52,338 nucleotides of DNA from Sphingopyxis flava. GTDB taxonomy: Bacteria; Pseudomonadota; Alphaproteobacteria; Sphingomonadales; Sphingomonadaceae. The notes beneath the pieces are model-generated. The model had not been told where the DNA came from. It ran no database searches and worked only from the letters and a program-made list of their open reading frames with translations. Numbering within the stretch: position 1 is the first letter of the stretch; each line of letters starts with the position of its first letter. This document shows positions 35,368-43,352 of this stretch, piece by piece. A program made the position numbers and the translations under genes. Location: positions 1 to 52,338 of the forward strand of contig NZ_FUYP01000022.1 in NCBI RefSeq assembly GCF_900168005.1. Direction: 5' to 3'.

Positions 35368-35413
35368 TTGACAAAAACGCGCTAGAAGGGCAATTTACTA
35401 CCCTCTATCTAGC
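35368..35413 (+). promoter_or_regulatory. putative promoter and operator of the abiE operon
   Basis: A perfect -35 hexamer TTGACA lies at 35368-35373. A weak AT-rich -10 region is at 35391-35399. An imperfect inverted repeat follows it: TAGAAGGG (35383-35390) against CCCTCTA (35401-35407), extended outward by GCTAG (35381-35385) and CTAGC (35409-35413). It ends 15 bp before the AbiEi start. AbiEi antitoxins are known to repress their operon through inverted repeats, which fits. Confidence 0.45.
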
Positions 35414-35427
35414 AGAATCATAGACAA

Positions 35428-36240
35428 ATGAAGCCTCGCCAGCACAAGACCGCCAGCTTCCTGTCGGCTCATCCGGTTTTCACGCGGGCTGAGTTTGCGG
35501 CGGCCTTCGGTCATCCGCCGAGCGCGGCCAATGTCACCAGCCTGCTCAGGCATCATCTGCGAGCCGGCAACATCAAACGGGTCAGCCGCGAGGTGTTTGC
35601 CGCGGTGCCGGCGCATCTGGCGGCGGAGCGGATGGTGATCGACCGCTTTGCCGCGGCGAGCAAGCTGCGCCCCGATGGCGTTCTGGGGTTTCACTCCGCG
35701 CTCGAGCTGCATGGCATAGCCTATTCGGAGTTCAGCGAGGTCCAGCTCATCAGCGCCGGGCGGGCCGAACGTGTGGACCTGCCGTTTGGCGCGTGTCGCT
35801 TCGTTGCTCCGCCGAAGGCGCTGGTGGTGGCCGGCCAGGCTGACTGCCTGACCATGACCATGGATCGGCAGGGGGTGGCGGTCCGTGTGACCGCCGTCGA
35901 ACGCACGGTCGTCGATGTCCTGCACCGGCCGGATATCGCCGGCGGCGCCGAGGAGGTCCTGAAGTCGCTGGACCTGGTGCGCTATCTCGATCCGGCGAAG
36001 GTTGCCGACTATGTCGAGCTGCTAGACAACCGATCGCTCGCCTCCGTTGCTGGCTGGTGGCTCGAGAAGCGGCGTGATGCGTTCGGCGTCATCGACGATG
36101 TTCTGACACGCCTTCGGGCGCGGCTTCCGCGCTCGAAGCATTATGCGCTGGGCGCCGAACCCGGTCGCGCCGTACTCGTCGCGCCGTGGCGCGTACTTCT
36201 CCCGCCCCAGGCGGTTGACGCCGCTTTTGAGGGCGTGTGA
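35428..36240 (+). CDS. abiEi: AbiEi-type antitoxin (type IV toxin-antitoxin)
   Basis: The 270-residue protein has an N-terminal winged helix-turn-helix (FTRAEFAAAFGH ... NVTSLLRHHLRAGNIKRVSR). The AbiEi C-terminal domain follows, seen in VLGFHSALELHGIAY and the block RVTAVERTVVDVLHRPD. In type IV systems the antitoxin acts on the target or on transcription rather than by binding the toxin. Its stop overlaps the start of the AbiEii gene by one base (TGATG). The pair is intact and followed by a broken hsdR stub, an arrangement seen inside type I restriction loci. Confidence 0.9.
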   Translation: MKPRQHKTASFLSAHPVFTRAEFAAAFGHPPSAANVTSLLRHHLRAGNIKRVSREVFAAVPAHLAAERMVIDRFAAASKLRPDGVLGFHSALELHGIAYSEFSEVQLISAGRAERVDLPFGACRFVAPPKALVVAGQADCLTMTMDRQGVAVRVTAVERTVVDVLHRPDIAGGAEEVLKSLDLVRYLDPAKVADYVELLDNRSLASVAGWWLEKRRDAFGVIDDVLTRLRARLPRSKHYALGAEPGRAVLVAPWRVLLPPQAVDAAFEGV

Positions 36241-37268
36241 TGGTCGCGTCGCGAGAAACGCTTCAGGACATCGCGGCCGAGCGCCAGCTTCAGCCTGCGA
36301 CGCTGGAGCGGGTGATCCGGCTGATCGACATTCTCGATGCCTTCGGCGCTGACCCGCTGATCGGGCCGCGGATCGCTTTGAAGGGCGGCACGGCGCTCAA
36401 CGTCTTCCATTCCGATCTGGATCGCCTCTCGGTCGATATCGACGTCAACTATGTCGGCGCGCTCGACAAGGAGCAGATGGACGCGGACCGGCCGGGATTG
36501 GAAGACCGGATCGAGCGCTTGATGGAATCAAAAGGCTATGCCGCGCGGCGTGAGCCGTCCGAGCATGCCGGCGGCAAATGGATATACCGCTACGCTTCCG
36601 CGCTTGGCGGGGCGGGGACCCTCGAGATCGACATCAACTATCTCTATCGCGGCCCCCTCTACGGGGTGGACCGCATGCCGTCGGTGACGATCGGTTCTTA
36701 CCAGGCCACGAATGTGCCGGTTCTCGATATCCACGAGATCATTGCCGGAAAGATGGTCGCACTGGTCACGCGGCGTACCGCACGCGATCTGTTCGATGCC
36801 CACCGGATCATCGCCATGCCGGGTCTCGACTGGGCGAAGATCAAGGCGGCGACCTTGATGATTGGCGCCAGCGCCAAGAGCTTCGACTGGCGCACGGCCT
36901 CGCCGGACGGGATCGGATGCGAGGTCGGCGACATCACCGGCAAGCTGACCATGTGCCTGCATGATCGGTATTTCGATGCCTTCGGTGGCCCCGCAGCCTG
37001 GACCGAGAGCGTCACGGCCGAGTGCCGAGAAAAGCTCGCGCCGCTGTTTCAGTTCGCGGCCGGGGAGAGAGCGTTTCTGGACGGCGTGCTTGATCGGGGT
37101 GAGATCGACGCGTCTGCTCTCGAGGCGCCGGAGACCGTGCGCGCCGCGATCGAAGCCAGTCCGGCTCTGCGGTGGAAAGCACAGAACGTCAAAGCCTGGA
37201 AGTCCGGCGAGAAAGCGCTGGCGCCAAGAGCGCGACGAGCGGGGCGGTCACGCGGCGAGGCCAAGTGA
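36240..37268 (+). CDS. abiEii: AbiEii-type nucleotidyltransferase toxin
   Basis: The 342-residue protein belongs to the AbiEii/AbiGii family of DNA polymerase beta-like nucleotidyltransferases. The motif KGGTALNVFH and the metal-binding block RLSVDIDVNYV are visible, as are further family blocks DIHEIIAGKMVAL and ARDLFDAHRI. Related toxins (MenT3, for instance) add pyrimidines to tRNA acceptor stems, and AbiE pairs give phage resistance by abortive infection. I use the ATG at 36240; a GTG one codon earlier is possible. A GTG (37265) for the next, broken gene overlaps its stop. Confidence 0.9.
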   Translation: MVASRETLQDIAAERQLQPATLERVIRLIDILDAFGADPLIGPRIALKGGTALNVFHSDLDRLSVDIDVNYVGALDKEQMDADRPGLEDRIERLMESKGYAARREPSEHAGGKWIYRYASALGGAGTLEIDINYLYRGPLYGVDRMPSVTIGSYQATNVPVLDIHEIIAGKMVALVTRRTARDLFDAHRIIAMPGLDWAKIKAATLMIGASAKSFDWRTASPDGIGCEVGDITGKLTMCLHDRYFDAFGGPAAWTESVTAECREKLAPLFQFAAGERAFLDGVLDRGEIDASALEAPETVRAAIEASPALRWKAQNVKAWKSGEKALAPRARRAGRSRGEAK

Positions 37269-37560
37269 ACACTGAAGCGGATAGGAAAATTCGTGGTGCC
37301 GCGCCTGCAAGCGGCCGGTTGGGAAGGCGCGCCGCACGCGATCAACGAGCAGCGAACCTTCACCGATGGCCGCGTGATCTTCGTCGGCGGCAAGGCGAAG
37401 CGCGGCCGCCAGAAGCGCGCCGACTATCCGATCGCGATCGCCGAGGCCAAGGCGGCCTAAAAATCCGCGACCGACGGCATGCAGCAGGCGAGGGACTATG
37501 CAGAAATTCTCGGTCCGAAATTTGCCTATCGCGTCCACCGCCTCCTCACGGACTATGATG
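37265..37560 (+). pseudogene. type I restriction enzyme subunit R (hsdR), N-terminal stub
   Basis: A GTG overlapping the abiEii stop starts NTEADRK. After a one-base slip in the AAAA run near 37287, the frame gives FVVPRLQAAGWEGAPHAINE, then RTFTDGRVIFVGGKAKRG and YPIAIAEAKAA. This is the HsdR N-terminal nuclease region that ends in the EAK motif. A TAA (37458-37460) interrupts it, after which KSATDGMQQARDYAEILG still continues the family. Similarity ends near 37530, leaving about 90 of roughly 800-1000 residues. Some residues between GRQKRADY and PIAIAEAK also seem deleted. Certainly inactive. Confidence 0.85.
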
Positions 37561-37873
37561 CGGCGGGCATGGTGCGGCGCTCTCGGCGCGTGCGAGCCGC
37601 AAAGCGCCCGGGCGCGGCGCGAACGCCCTTCCGGAGATTTTGGCAGTATCTTGCAATCGGGTGCGACATCTGCCATATGATTGTGCAGCGCAGCATGGCG
37701 GGTACACCGCCGCAACACCGGCAGCGTGATTTTCCCGCCCGAGACAGGCGCGGGACGAGCCGGAAGCGCTTTTGTCCCCTGAGGCACCCTTTCACGCGGG
37801 TCGTTTCGAACCCGCCCGCCGCGTGCGGCCGTTCTTCGGCGCGTTCGCGGCCTGTATGTGAGTATGAAATAAT
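37561..37873. other. intergenic region, no gene recognised
   Basis: About 310 bp separate the hsdR stub from the helicase gene. There are no convincing frames, promoter or RNA motif. It marks the return from accessory to core sequence. The helicase promoter should lie in its right half. Confidence 0.5.
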
Positions 37874-39256
37874 ATGGAATTCAAGGACTTCGGCCTCCAC
37901 GCCGACATCGAGCGCGCGCTCGCGGCCAAGCGTTACAGCCAGCCGACCCCGATCCAGGAGCAGGCGATCCCCGTCCTGCTCAAGGGCCGCGACCTTTGCG
38001 GCATTGCGCAGACCGGCACCGGCAAGACCGCGGCCTTTTCGCTCCCCTCGCTCGACTATCTGCTGAGCAATCCCAAGCGACCCGCGCCGCGCGGCTGCCG
38101 CATGCTTGTTCTTTCGCCGACGCGCGAGCTTGCAGCGCAGATTGCGCAGAGCTGCCGTGATTATGGCCGCTTTACGAAATTCAGCGTCACGACCGTTTTC
38201 GGCGGCGTACCGATCAACCGGCAGATCCGCGACCTTGCGCAGGGCGTCGACATTCTCGTCGCCACGCCCGGCCGCCTGCTCGACCTCATTGACCAGCGTG
38301 CGCTTCGCCTTGCGGATGTCGAGATTTTCGTCCTCGACGAGGCCGACCAGATGATGGACATGGGCTTCATCCACTCGCTGCGCAGGATCGCCAAGCTTCT
38401 GCCGGAAGAGCGCCAGAATCTCTTCTTCTCGGCGACGATGCCCAAGGAGATTGCGGCGCTCGCGCAGCAGTTCCTCAATGATCCGGTCACCGTCTCGGTG
38501 GCGCCGCAGGCGACGACCGCCGAAAAGGTCCGCCAGCAGGTGACCTTTGTCGAGCAGAAGGAAAAGCAGGCGCTCCTCCACCATGTGCTGAAGAGTGAGG
38601 AAATCGACCGCGCGCTCATCTTCACGCGCACCAAGCATGGCGCCGATCGCGTCGTGCGCCACCTTGCGGGTGCCGGGATCCAGGCCTATGCCATCCACGG
38701 TAACAAGAGCCAGGCGCAGCGGACGACCGCGCTCCAGGCCTTCCGTTCGGGGCAGGTGCGCCTGCTCGTCGCGACCGACATCGCCGCGCGCGGCATCGAT
38801 GTCTCGGGTGTGAGCCATGTGATCAATTTCGAGATCCCGAACGTGCCCGAGCAATATGTGCACCGCATCGGCCGCACCGCGCGCGCCGGGGCCGAGGGGC
38901 TTGCGATCAGTTTCGTCGCGCCCGACGAAAAGGCTTATCTGCGCGATATCGAACGGGTGACGCGCACCCGCGCCGAGCCCGTCAAGCTGCCCGACGGCTT
39001 TTCGGAAATGGTCCGCAATCTTCCCAAGCCGGCCCAGCCGCCGCGCAACACCGGCGGGAAGGGCCGCGATCCGCAGCGTCAGCGCGAAGAAGCGTTGCGC
39101 AGGAAGGGCGAGGGGCAGCGCGATGCAGCGCACCGCGGCCCGCGCCGCGAGGCGCAAGCCGGTGACGGCGCGCAGCAGCCGCAGCGCAAGCGGCGTTTTC
39201 GTCCGCGCCGCAGCGGCGTTGGCGCGCACAAGAGCGCGGTGACGCGGGTCGGATAA
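37874..39256 (+). CDS. rhlE: DEAD-box RNA helicase (RhlE-like)
   Basis: The 460-residue protein has the Q motif (RYSQPTPIQEQAIP), Walker A AQTGTGKTAAF, PTRELAAQ, the DEAD box LDEADQMMDMGF, SAT, and the second RecA domain motifs (ATDIAARGIDV, YVHRIGRTARAG). The last 75 residues are basic and arginine-rich, typical of RhlE-type helicases that act on ribosomal RNA and mRNA. No upstream ribosome site is obvious (TATGAAATAAT precedes the ATG). It stands alone and is co-directional with the transporter gene that follows after 120 bp. Confidence 0.93.
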   Translation: MEFKDFGLHADIERALAAKRYSQPTPIQEQAIPVLLKGRDLCGIAQTGTGKTAAFSLPSLDYLLSNPKRPAPRGCRMLVLSPTRELAAQIAQSCRDYGRFTKFSVTTVFGGVPINRQIRDLAQGVDILVATPGRLLDLIDQRALRLADVEIFVLDEADQMMDMGFIHSLRRIAKLLPEERQNLFFSATMPKEIAALAQQFLNDPVTVSVAPQATTAEKVRQQVTFVEQKEKQALLHHVLKSEEIDRALIFTRTKHGADRVVRHLAGAGIQAYAIHGNKSQAQRTTALQAFRSGQVRLLVATDIAARGIDVSGVSHVINFEIPNVPEQYVHRIGRTARAGAEGLAISFVAPDEKAYLRDIERVTRTRAEPVKLPDGFSEMVRNLPKPAQPPRNTGGKGRDPQRQREEALRRKGEGQRDAAHRGPRREAQAGDGAQQPQRKRRFRPRRSGVGAHKSAVTRVG

Positions 39257-39376
39257 TCCCTTCGCACCCGCTCCTTCCGCTCGCGGCCGAGCTTGCCCAT
39301 TCCTCAGTCTTTCCCTAGCGTTACGCGAGTGAAAGAAGGGCCCGGGGGCAAACTCGGCCGCGAACGGGAGACGCGC

Positions 39377-41041
39377 ATGGCCGGGCAGGACGCTGACGTA
39401 GCCACGACAAGCCGGCAGAGCGAACGCAAGGTCATCCTGGCCTCTTCGCTCGGCACGGTCTTCGAATGGTATGATTTCTACCTCTACGGTCTGCTCGCGA
39501 CGATCATTTCGGCGCAGTTTTTCTCGGGCGTCAATGAGACCACGGGTTTTATCTTCGCGCTAGCAGCCTTTGCGGCCGGCTTTGCCGTGCGCCCGTTCGG
39601 TGCGCTCGTCTTCGGCCGGATCGGCGATCTTGTCGGGCGCAAATATACTTTCCTCGTGACGATGGGGCTGATGGGCCTCTCGACCTTTCTCGTCGGCGTC
39701 CTCCCGAGCTATGCGGCGGTGGGCGTCGCGGCGCCGATCCTGCTTGTTCTGCTCCGGCTCGTGCAGGGGCTTGCGCTCGGCGGCGAATATGGAGGCGCTG
39801 CGACCTATGTCGCTGAACATGCGCCCGAAGGGAAGCGGGGTCTCTTCACGAGCTTCATCCAGACCACCGCAACGCTTGGCCTCTTCGCCGCATTGCTCGT
39901 CGTCATCGCAACGCGCTTTCTCGTGGGCGAGGCGGCCTTCGCCGCCTGGGGGTGGCGCATTCCCTTCCTCATCTCGGTCATTCTCCTTGGCGTCTCGCTG
40001 TGGATTCGCCTCCAGCTGGAGGAAAGCCCCGTTTTCCGGCGAATGAAGGAAGAGGGGACGACCTCCAAGGCGCCGCTCACCGAAGCCTTTGGCCGCTGGT
40101 CGAACCTCAAATGGGTGCTCGTGGCGCTGCTCGGCGCGGTCGCGGGGCAGGCAGTCGTCTGGTACACCGGGCAGTTCTACGCGCTCTTTTTCCTCGAAAA
40201 GACGCTGAAGATCGATGGCGCGACCGCGAATATCCTGATCGCCATCGCGCTGGCGCTCGGCACGCCTTTCTTCATCGTCTTCGGCTGGCTGAGCGACCGG
40301 ATCGGACGCAAGCCGATCATCCTTCTCGGCTGCGCGCTTGCGGCGCTCACCTATTTTCCGGCCTTCCAGATGCTGACAGCGGCCGGCAATCCGGCGATGG
40401 CGGCAGCCCAGGCGCGCGCTGCGGTCACGGTCACTGCCGATCCTGGCGTCTGCTCGTTCCAGTTCGACCCGGTCGGCAAGAACAAATTCGAGCGCACCGG
40501 CTGCGATATCGCCAAGGCCGCTCTCGCCAAGGCCGGGGTCAGCTATGACAGCGTGACGCGCGAGCGTATCACGGGCGCGCCCGCGCATGTCCGGATCGGC
40601 ACACGCGAGCTTGTCGCGCCCGAACCGTGGCGGCTGGCGGAAGAGGCGCGCGGCGATGCCGCCGAAGCCTTTCGCCGCGAGCTTTCCGCTGCGACTGGAG
40701 AGGCGGGCTATCCTGCGGCCGCCGACCCCGATGCGATCGACAAGCCGCGCGTCGTTGCGATCCTCTTCTGGCTCGTCCTCCTCGTGACGATGGTCTATGG
40801 CCCGATCGCAGCGCTTCTCGTCGAACTTTTTCCAAGCCGCATCCGCTATTCGGCGATGTCGCTTCCCTATCATATCGGCAATGGCTGGTTCGGCGGCTTC
40901 CTGCCCACGACCGCCTTCGCGATGGTCGCAGCGACGGGGAACATCTATTATGGTCTTTGGTATCCGATCGGAGTTGCGCTGCTGACGCTGGTCGTGGGCT
41001 TGCTCTTCCTTCCCGAAACGTTCCGCCGCTCCATTCATTGA
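39377..41041 (+). CDS. MFS transporter, metabolite:H+ symporter (MHS) type, with large insertion
   Basis: The 554-residue membrane protein has the MHS family N-terminus (SSLGTVFEWYDFYLYG), the loop 2-3 motif GRIGDLVGRKYT and RLVQGLALGGEYGGA, and a second-half copy GWLSDRIGRKP. Characterised relatives import dicarboxylates, shikimate or proline betaine with protons. Between helices it carries an extra soluble segment of roughly 110-120 residues (about 337-456) with two cysteines (359, 376) and the text SFQFDPVGKNKFERTGCDI. The start at 39377 gives the family N-terminus. Substrate unknown. Confidence 0.88.
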   Translation: MAGQDADVATTSRQSERKVILASSLGTVFEWYDFYLYGLLATIISAQFFSGVNETTGFIFALAAFAAGFAVRPFGALVFGRIGDLVGRKYTFLVTMGLMGLSTFLVGVLPSYAAVGVAAPILLVLLRLVQGLALGGEYGGAATYVAEHAPEGKRGLFTSFIQTTATLGLFAALLVVIATRFLVGEAAFAAWGWRIPFLISVILLGVSLWIRLQLEESPVFRRMKEEGTTSKAPLTEAFGRWSNLKWVLVALLGAVAGQAVVWYTGQFYALFFLEKTLKIDGATANILIAIALALGTPFFIVFGWLSDRIGRKPIILLGCALAALTYFPAFQMLTAAGNPAMAAAQARAAVTVTADPGVCSFQFDPVGKNKFERTGCDIAKAALAKAGVSYDSVTRERITGAPAHVRIGTRELVAPEPWRLAEEARGDAAEAFRRELSAATGEAGYPAAADPDAIDKPRVVAILFWLVLLVTMVYGPIAALLVELFPSRIRYSAMSLPYHIGNGWFGGFLPTTAFAMVAATGNIYYGLWYPIGVALLTLVVGLLFLPETFRRSIH

Positions 41042-41104
41042 GCGCGCCGATTGACCCCGCCGGAGCGCCCGCTAGGGTCAAGCGACCGAGTTGGGGGAGG
41101 GTTT

Positions 41105-42139
41105 ATGATCGACGATGATGATTTCGAGGACCCGCCGCTGCGGCGGCCGCTTCTGCGGCGCAAGCGCGTCCTGATCCCGCTCGGCCTGTTGCTCCTCGTG
41201 CTTGCGGCCTTTCTTGCGCTCAGAACGCCAGACACCGACCGCGATGCGATGATCGCCAAATATGGCGGCAGCGATGCCCAGTTTGCGCGTGGTCCTGCCG
41301 GCCAGCATATCCATTACCGCGATCAGGGCCGGCGCGACGGGCCGGTGATGCTGCTCCTCCACGGATCGAACAGCAGCCTTCATACGTGGGAGCCGCTCGT
41401 GAAGCAGCTGGGCGCAAGCTACCGCATCGTCACGCTTGATTTGCCCGGCCACGGTCTGACCGGCGCGACACCCGACAAGGATTATGGCGCCGAGGGGATG
41501 ATGGCCGCGGTCGATGTCGTCGCAGCGCAGCTCGACCTTGATCATTTCATTCTCGGCGGAAATTCGATGGGGGGCTGGACCGCGTGGCGCTATGCGCTCG
41601 CCGAGCCCGGCCGCGTCGATGCGCTACTGCTGCTCGATGCGGCTGGCATGCCGCTACGCAAGGGCGAAAAGCGGCCGCCTTCGAATGTCGGCTTTCGCCT
41701 TCTCCAATATCCTTTCGGCCGCTGGCTCGCGGGCCAGATCACGCCGCGTGCGCTCGTTGAGAAATCGCTGCGCGGCTCGGTTGCGCGGCAGGAGATCGTC
41801 GATGACGCGATGGTCGACCGCTATTGGGAGCTGCTGCGCTTTCCAGGCAACCGCGAGGCGACGTCACTGCGGGCCCGCCTCGACCGCGAGCCCGCGATGG
41901 CCGACCGGATCGGCGAAATTCGCACGCCGACGCTGATCCTCTTCGGCACGGAGGACCGGCTGATCAATCCGAGCGCGGCAGAGACATTCCATGAGCGTAT
42001 CGCGGGGTCGGAAGTTGTGCTCCTGGCCGGCATCGGGCATCTGCCGATGGAAGAGGCGCCCGAGGCGACCGCGGCTGCGATCGCCGACTTTCTCAAGCGG
42101 CGGCTTGCGCCGGCTTCGGCTGGTCCAGAAACGCTGTAA
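41105..42139 (+). CDS. membrane-anchored alpha/beta hydrolase
   Basis: The 344-residue protein begins with a short acidic/basic cytosolic segment, then an anchor helix (VLIPLGLLLLVLAAFLAL, about 22-39) and an alpha/beta hydrolase domain. It shows LLLHGSNSSLHTW (oxyanion loop), the nucleophile elbow GGNSMGGW, the acid region ILFGTEDRLI and the histidine AGIGHLPMEE. It probably acts on an ester or similar substrate at the membrane. The ATG at 41105 follows GGGGGAGG. Its 3' end overlaps the convergent hydrolase gene by 47 bp. Substrate unknown. Confidence 0.85.
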   Translation: MIDDDDFEDPPLRRPLLRRKRVLIPLGLLLLVLAAFLALRTPDTDRDAMIAKYGGSDAQFARGPAGQHIHYRDQGRRDGPVMLLLHGSNSSLHTWEPLVKQLGASYRIVTLDLPGHGLTGATPDKDYGAEGMMAAVDVVAAQLDLDHFILGGNSMGGWTAWRYALAEPGRVDALLLLDAAGMPLRKGEKRPPSNVGFRLLQYPFGRWLAGQITPRALVEKSLRGSVARQEIVDDAMVDRYWELLRFPGNREATSLRARLDREPAMADRIGEIRTPTLILFGTEDRLINPSAAETFHERIAGSEVVLLAGIGHLPMEEAPEATAAAIADFLKRRLAPASAGPETL

Positions 42140-42845
42140 TCCGTGCCGCGACCGCCGCAGCATGGGTGAAGGGAAAGAGGTGCGATCCCGGCATCGCCTC
42201 AAGGACGGCGCCGTCGATCAGCTCGGCGATCGCCTCCCCGTGGCACGCGGGTACAACCCCGTCGCGCTCGCCCATCAGAACCAGTGTCGGCAGCCTCTTC
42301 AGCGAGGGCAGCATCGGCGCGCTCGTCCAGCCCGCCATGGCCGCGGTCTGATAGGCGAGGCCGAGCGGGGTGGCAGTGGGAAGCTTGAGCCCGCTTGCGA
42401 GCATGTCGTCGTCGAGGAGCGCCGCCCAGCCTATCCCGGGGGCTGAGACCGTCGGCGTGGTCGCCATCAGGACCAAACGGCAGACGCGCCCGGGAAATTG
42501 AACCGCGATCTGCTGCGCCAGCGCGCCGCCCCAGCTGAAGCCTGCAAGATCGATTCTTTGCTGGCCGAAGCGGTCGGCAATCTCCATCACCGTCGCTGCC
42601 ATTGTCGGCGCGGCATAGGGGAATAGCGCATCGGGCGACCCCCCGACGCCGGGCATATCGAGCGTCCACACCTCGCGCCCCGAAATCTGCGCAAGCAGCG
42701 GCGCCGCAGCGCCGATGTCGGCGCCGATGCCATTGAGGAAGACGAGCGGCGTTCCGCCCGCATCCACGCGCCAGCGCGCAACGCGCAGCGCGAGGCCAGA
42801 GACCCGCTGCATGCTAAGAGTGGGGGCGCCCGCAATCCTGCTCAT
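42093..42845 (-). CDS. alpha/beta hydrolase, PHA depolymerase-like
   Basis: The 250-residue protein has LVFLNGIGADIGAAAP, WTLDMPGVGGSP, the elbow GFSWGGALAQQIA and the His near PGSHLFPFTHA. The GxSWGGALAQQ signature and length resemble intracellular medium-chain polyhydroxyalkanoate depolymerases (PhaZ) and related esterases. No pha synthase gene is in the window, so I keep the call general. It points against the lipid locus and overlaps the upstream hydrolase tail-to-tail. It has no signal peptide. Confidence 0.75.
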   Translation of the reverse strand: MSRIAGAPTLSMQRVSGLALRVARWRVDAGGTPLVFLNGIGADIGAAAPLLAQISGREVWTLDMPGVGGSPDALFPYAAPTMAATVMEIADRFGQQRIDLAGFSWGGALAQQIAVQFPGRVCRLVLMATTPTVSAPGIGWAALLDDDMLASGLKLPTATPLGLAYQTAAMAGWTSAPMLPSLKRLPTLVLMGERDGVVPACHGEAIAELIDGAVLEAMPGSHLFPFTHAAAVAARITAFLDQPKPAQAAA

Positions 42846-42895
42846 CGCGGGGGGTGCCTTTGCATATCCGCGAGACGGTGGAAAGCCCGCGCGGC

Positions 42896-43144
42896 CTATG
42901 TCGGAGAATGAGTGGCCGCGGCTGCGCGCGCGGCCTGTTCGTAGCGCAGGCAGTCAAAAATCTTGGCGCCTGCCAGAAACACCGAGCCCGAGCAGGCGAC
43001 GAGCAGCAATTTGCCGCCGATGCCGGGATACTGCTCGAGATAGGCCATGCCCCGCGCCATCGCGCCGACGCCGAGGGCGTAGATGATAAGGCACGCCTCG
43101 AACCGGGTCTTGATAACGAAGAGTCGTCCGATTTTTTTCCACAT
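42896..43144 (-). CDS. small two-helix membrane protein, unknown function
   Basis: The 82-residue frame starts MWKKIGRLFVIKTRFEACL. It has two hydrophobic segments (CLIIYALGVGAMARGMAYL and LLLVACSGSVFLAGAKIF) around a PGIGG turn and ends Ala-rich. An ATG one codon upstream (43147) or at 43168 is possible. I recall similar short proteins in sphingomonad genomes without assigned function. It lies upstream of the lipid locus, on the other strand. Confidence 0.6.
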   Translation of the reverse strand: MWKKIGRLFVIKTRFEACLIIYALGVGAMARGMAYLEQYPGIGGKLLLVACSGSVFLAGAKIFDCLRYEQAARAAAATHSPT

Positions 43145-43352
43145 CATCGTCGGTCCAGCAAAAGCCATGCCACTCGCGCAAATCCGGGACCTGTGCTTTC
43201 GGGCATATGGTTACCCGTAAATTAATCCGACAATCGAGGGAAGGGGGAGGGGGCAGCAGGAGCATTTTGGGCGGCAGCATGCCCCCCCATTCGCCGCATT
43301 GCATGAGCCCGGCTTTGCTGTCATCGTGGCCGCCATAGCCGTCGGTGGGGAG

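Noticed and set aside
39560..41038. 492-codon minus-strand frame
   Set aside because: Antisense to the MFS transporter; Arg/Asp/Glu-rich without motif.
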